A program made the translations under genes and the position numbers. A stretch of DNA of 6,144 nt. Source: Actinomycetota bacterium. Lineage in GTDB: Bacteria; Actinomycetota; Thermoleophilia; Gaiellales; Gaiellaceae. Shown one piece after another: positions 5,474 to 6,144 of this stretch. The notes beneath the pieces were generated by a model that was not told the origin of the DNA, searched no databases, and saw only the letters and a program-made list of their open reading frames with translations. The first letter of the stretch is position 1; each line of letters begins with the position of its first letter. The DNA lies in the NCBI GenBank assembly GCA_019234175.1, contig JAFALP010000280.1, forward strand, positions 1 to 6,144. The letters are read 5' to 3'.

Positions 5474-6144
5474 GGCCGGGCGAGATCAGCGTCGAGCACG
5501 CTGCGCGGCGCTTCCGCGTCTATCCGCGCGAGCGCCGGGCCCTGAAGGATCTCGTGGTGGCGCGCGGCCAGGTGCGCGGCACCGACGTGTGGGCGCTGCG
5601 CGACATCTCCTTCCACGTCGAGCCGGGAAGCGCTGTCGGCCTCGTCGGGCGCAACGGCTCGGGGAAGACGACACTGCTGCGGCTGCTCTCGGGGATCATC
5701 AAGCCGACGTCGGGCGTCGTCGGCGTCGGCGGCCGCGTCGGCTCGCTCCTCGAGCTCGGCGCCGGCTTCCATCCCGACCTCACCGGGCGCGAGAACGTCT
5801 ACCTGAACGGCTCCATCTACGGGCTGAAGCGCGCGACCATTCGGGAGCGGCTCGACGAGATCGTCGCGTTCGCCGGGCTCGAGGACTTCATCGACCTGCC
5901 GGTGCGCACCTACTCGTCGGGGATGTACATGCGCCTCGGGTTCGCGATCGCGTCGCACATCGAGGCCGACGTCCTTCTGCTCGACGAGGTGTTCGCCGTC
6001 GGCGACGAGTCGTTCCAGCGCAAGTGCTTCGGGAAGATCGCCGAGTTCAAGAATCGCGGCGGCACGATCCTCTTCGTCTCGCATGACGCGCAGGCCGTCG
6101 AGCGGTTGTGCGACCGCGCAGTGCTCCTCCGCGGCGGCGAGGTC
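5470..6144 (+). CDS. ABC transporter ATP-binding protein, Wzt/TagH polysaccharide-export type (partial, C-terminus off the right edge)
   Basis: Cytosolic ATPase that would power export of a lipid-linked polysaccharide through a Wzm/TagG permease. The 225 visible residues include the whole nucleotide-binding domain: Walker A GRNGSGKTT (60-68), Q-loop-region sequence LLELGAGFHPDLTGREN (93-109), signature YSSGM (148-152), Walker B VLLLDE (168-173), D-loop region VGD (177-179) and H-loop His205 in FVSHD. The LGAGFHPDLTGRENVYLNG stretch and the degenerate YSSGM signature are typical of the Wzt/TagH/KpsT group. Any C-terminal substrate-binding domain, as in Wzt, would lie outside the window. GTG 5470 overlaps the hemH TGA as GTGA and is preceded by a strong ribosome-binding site, GGAGGGAG (5457-5464). 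It is the natural partner of the permease at 2116-2913, although about 2.5 kb separates them. Confidence 0.93.
   Translation, partial: MRPGEISVEHAARRFRVYPRERRALKDLVVARGQVRGTDVWALRDISFHVEPGSAVGLVGRNGSGKTTLLRLLSGIIKPTSGVVGVGGRVGSLLELGAGFHPDLTGRENVYLNGSIYGLKRATIRERLDEIVAFAGLEDFIDLPVRTYSSGMYMRLGFAIASHIEADVLLLDEVFAVGDESFQRKCFGKIAEFKNRGGTILFVSHDAQAVERLCDRAVLLRGGEV

Overview
The window is very GC-rich chromosomal DNA in which real genes use G or C at almost every third codon position. Most genes touch or overlap. The gene types, the Bacillus-like ferrochelatase and an apparently leaderless promoter all suggest a high-GC actinobacterium-like organism. I lean towards the Thermoleophilia side of that phylum, but this is inference from overall resemblance. 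No tRNA, rRNA, CRISPR array, insertion sequence or phage gene was seen.

Layout. On the left edge, a membrane sugar-1-phosphate transferase of the MraY/WecA family lies on the minus strand and runs out of the window (1-1096). A short divergent gap (1097-1192) separates it from a plus-strand pair: a methyltransferase with an N-terminal zinc ribbon (1193-2119), coupled by a 4-base overlap to a Wzm/TagG-type polysaccharide export permease (2116-2913). A minus-strand gene for an uncharacterised Ig-like beta-sandwich protein (2876-3589) meets the permease tail to tail with a 38-base overlap. It is followed head to head, only 17 bases away, by hemE (3607-4617), hemH/cpfC (4610-5473) and the Wzt/TagH-type ATPase of a polysaccharide exporter (5470 to the right edge). 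These last three genes overlap each other.

How it fits together. The lipid-linked glycan initiator, methyltransferase, export permease and export ATPase form the core of an ABC-transporter-dependent surface polysaccharide locus: prime on undecaprenyl phosphate, build and possibly modify the chain, then flip it out. The Ig-like protein may belong to the same system. Two heme enzymes (uroporphyrinogen decarboxylase and a coproporphyrin-type ferrochelatase) sit between the exporter permease and its ATPase, and they are translationally linked to the ATPase.

The most striking non-coding feature is at 3587-3609. A 9-base inverted repeat carries overlapping -10 hexamers on both strands. Each is exactly six bases from a start codon, which predicts two leaderless, divergent transcripts starting 18 bases apart.
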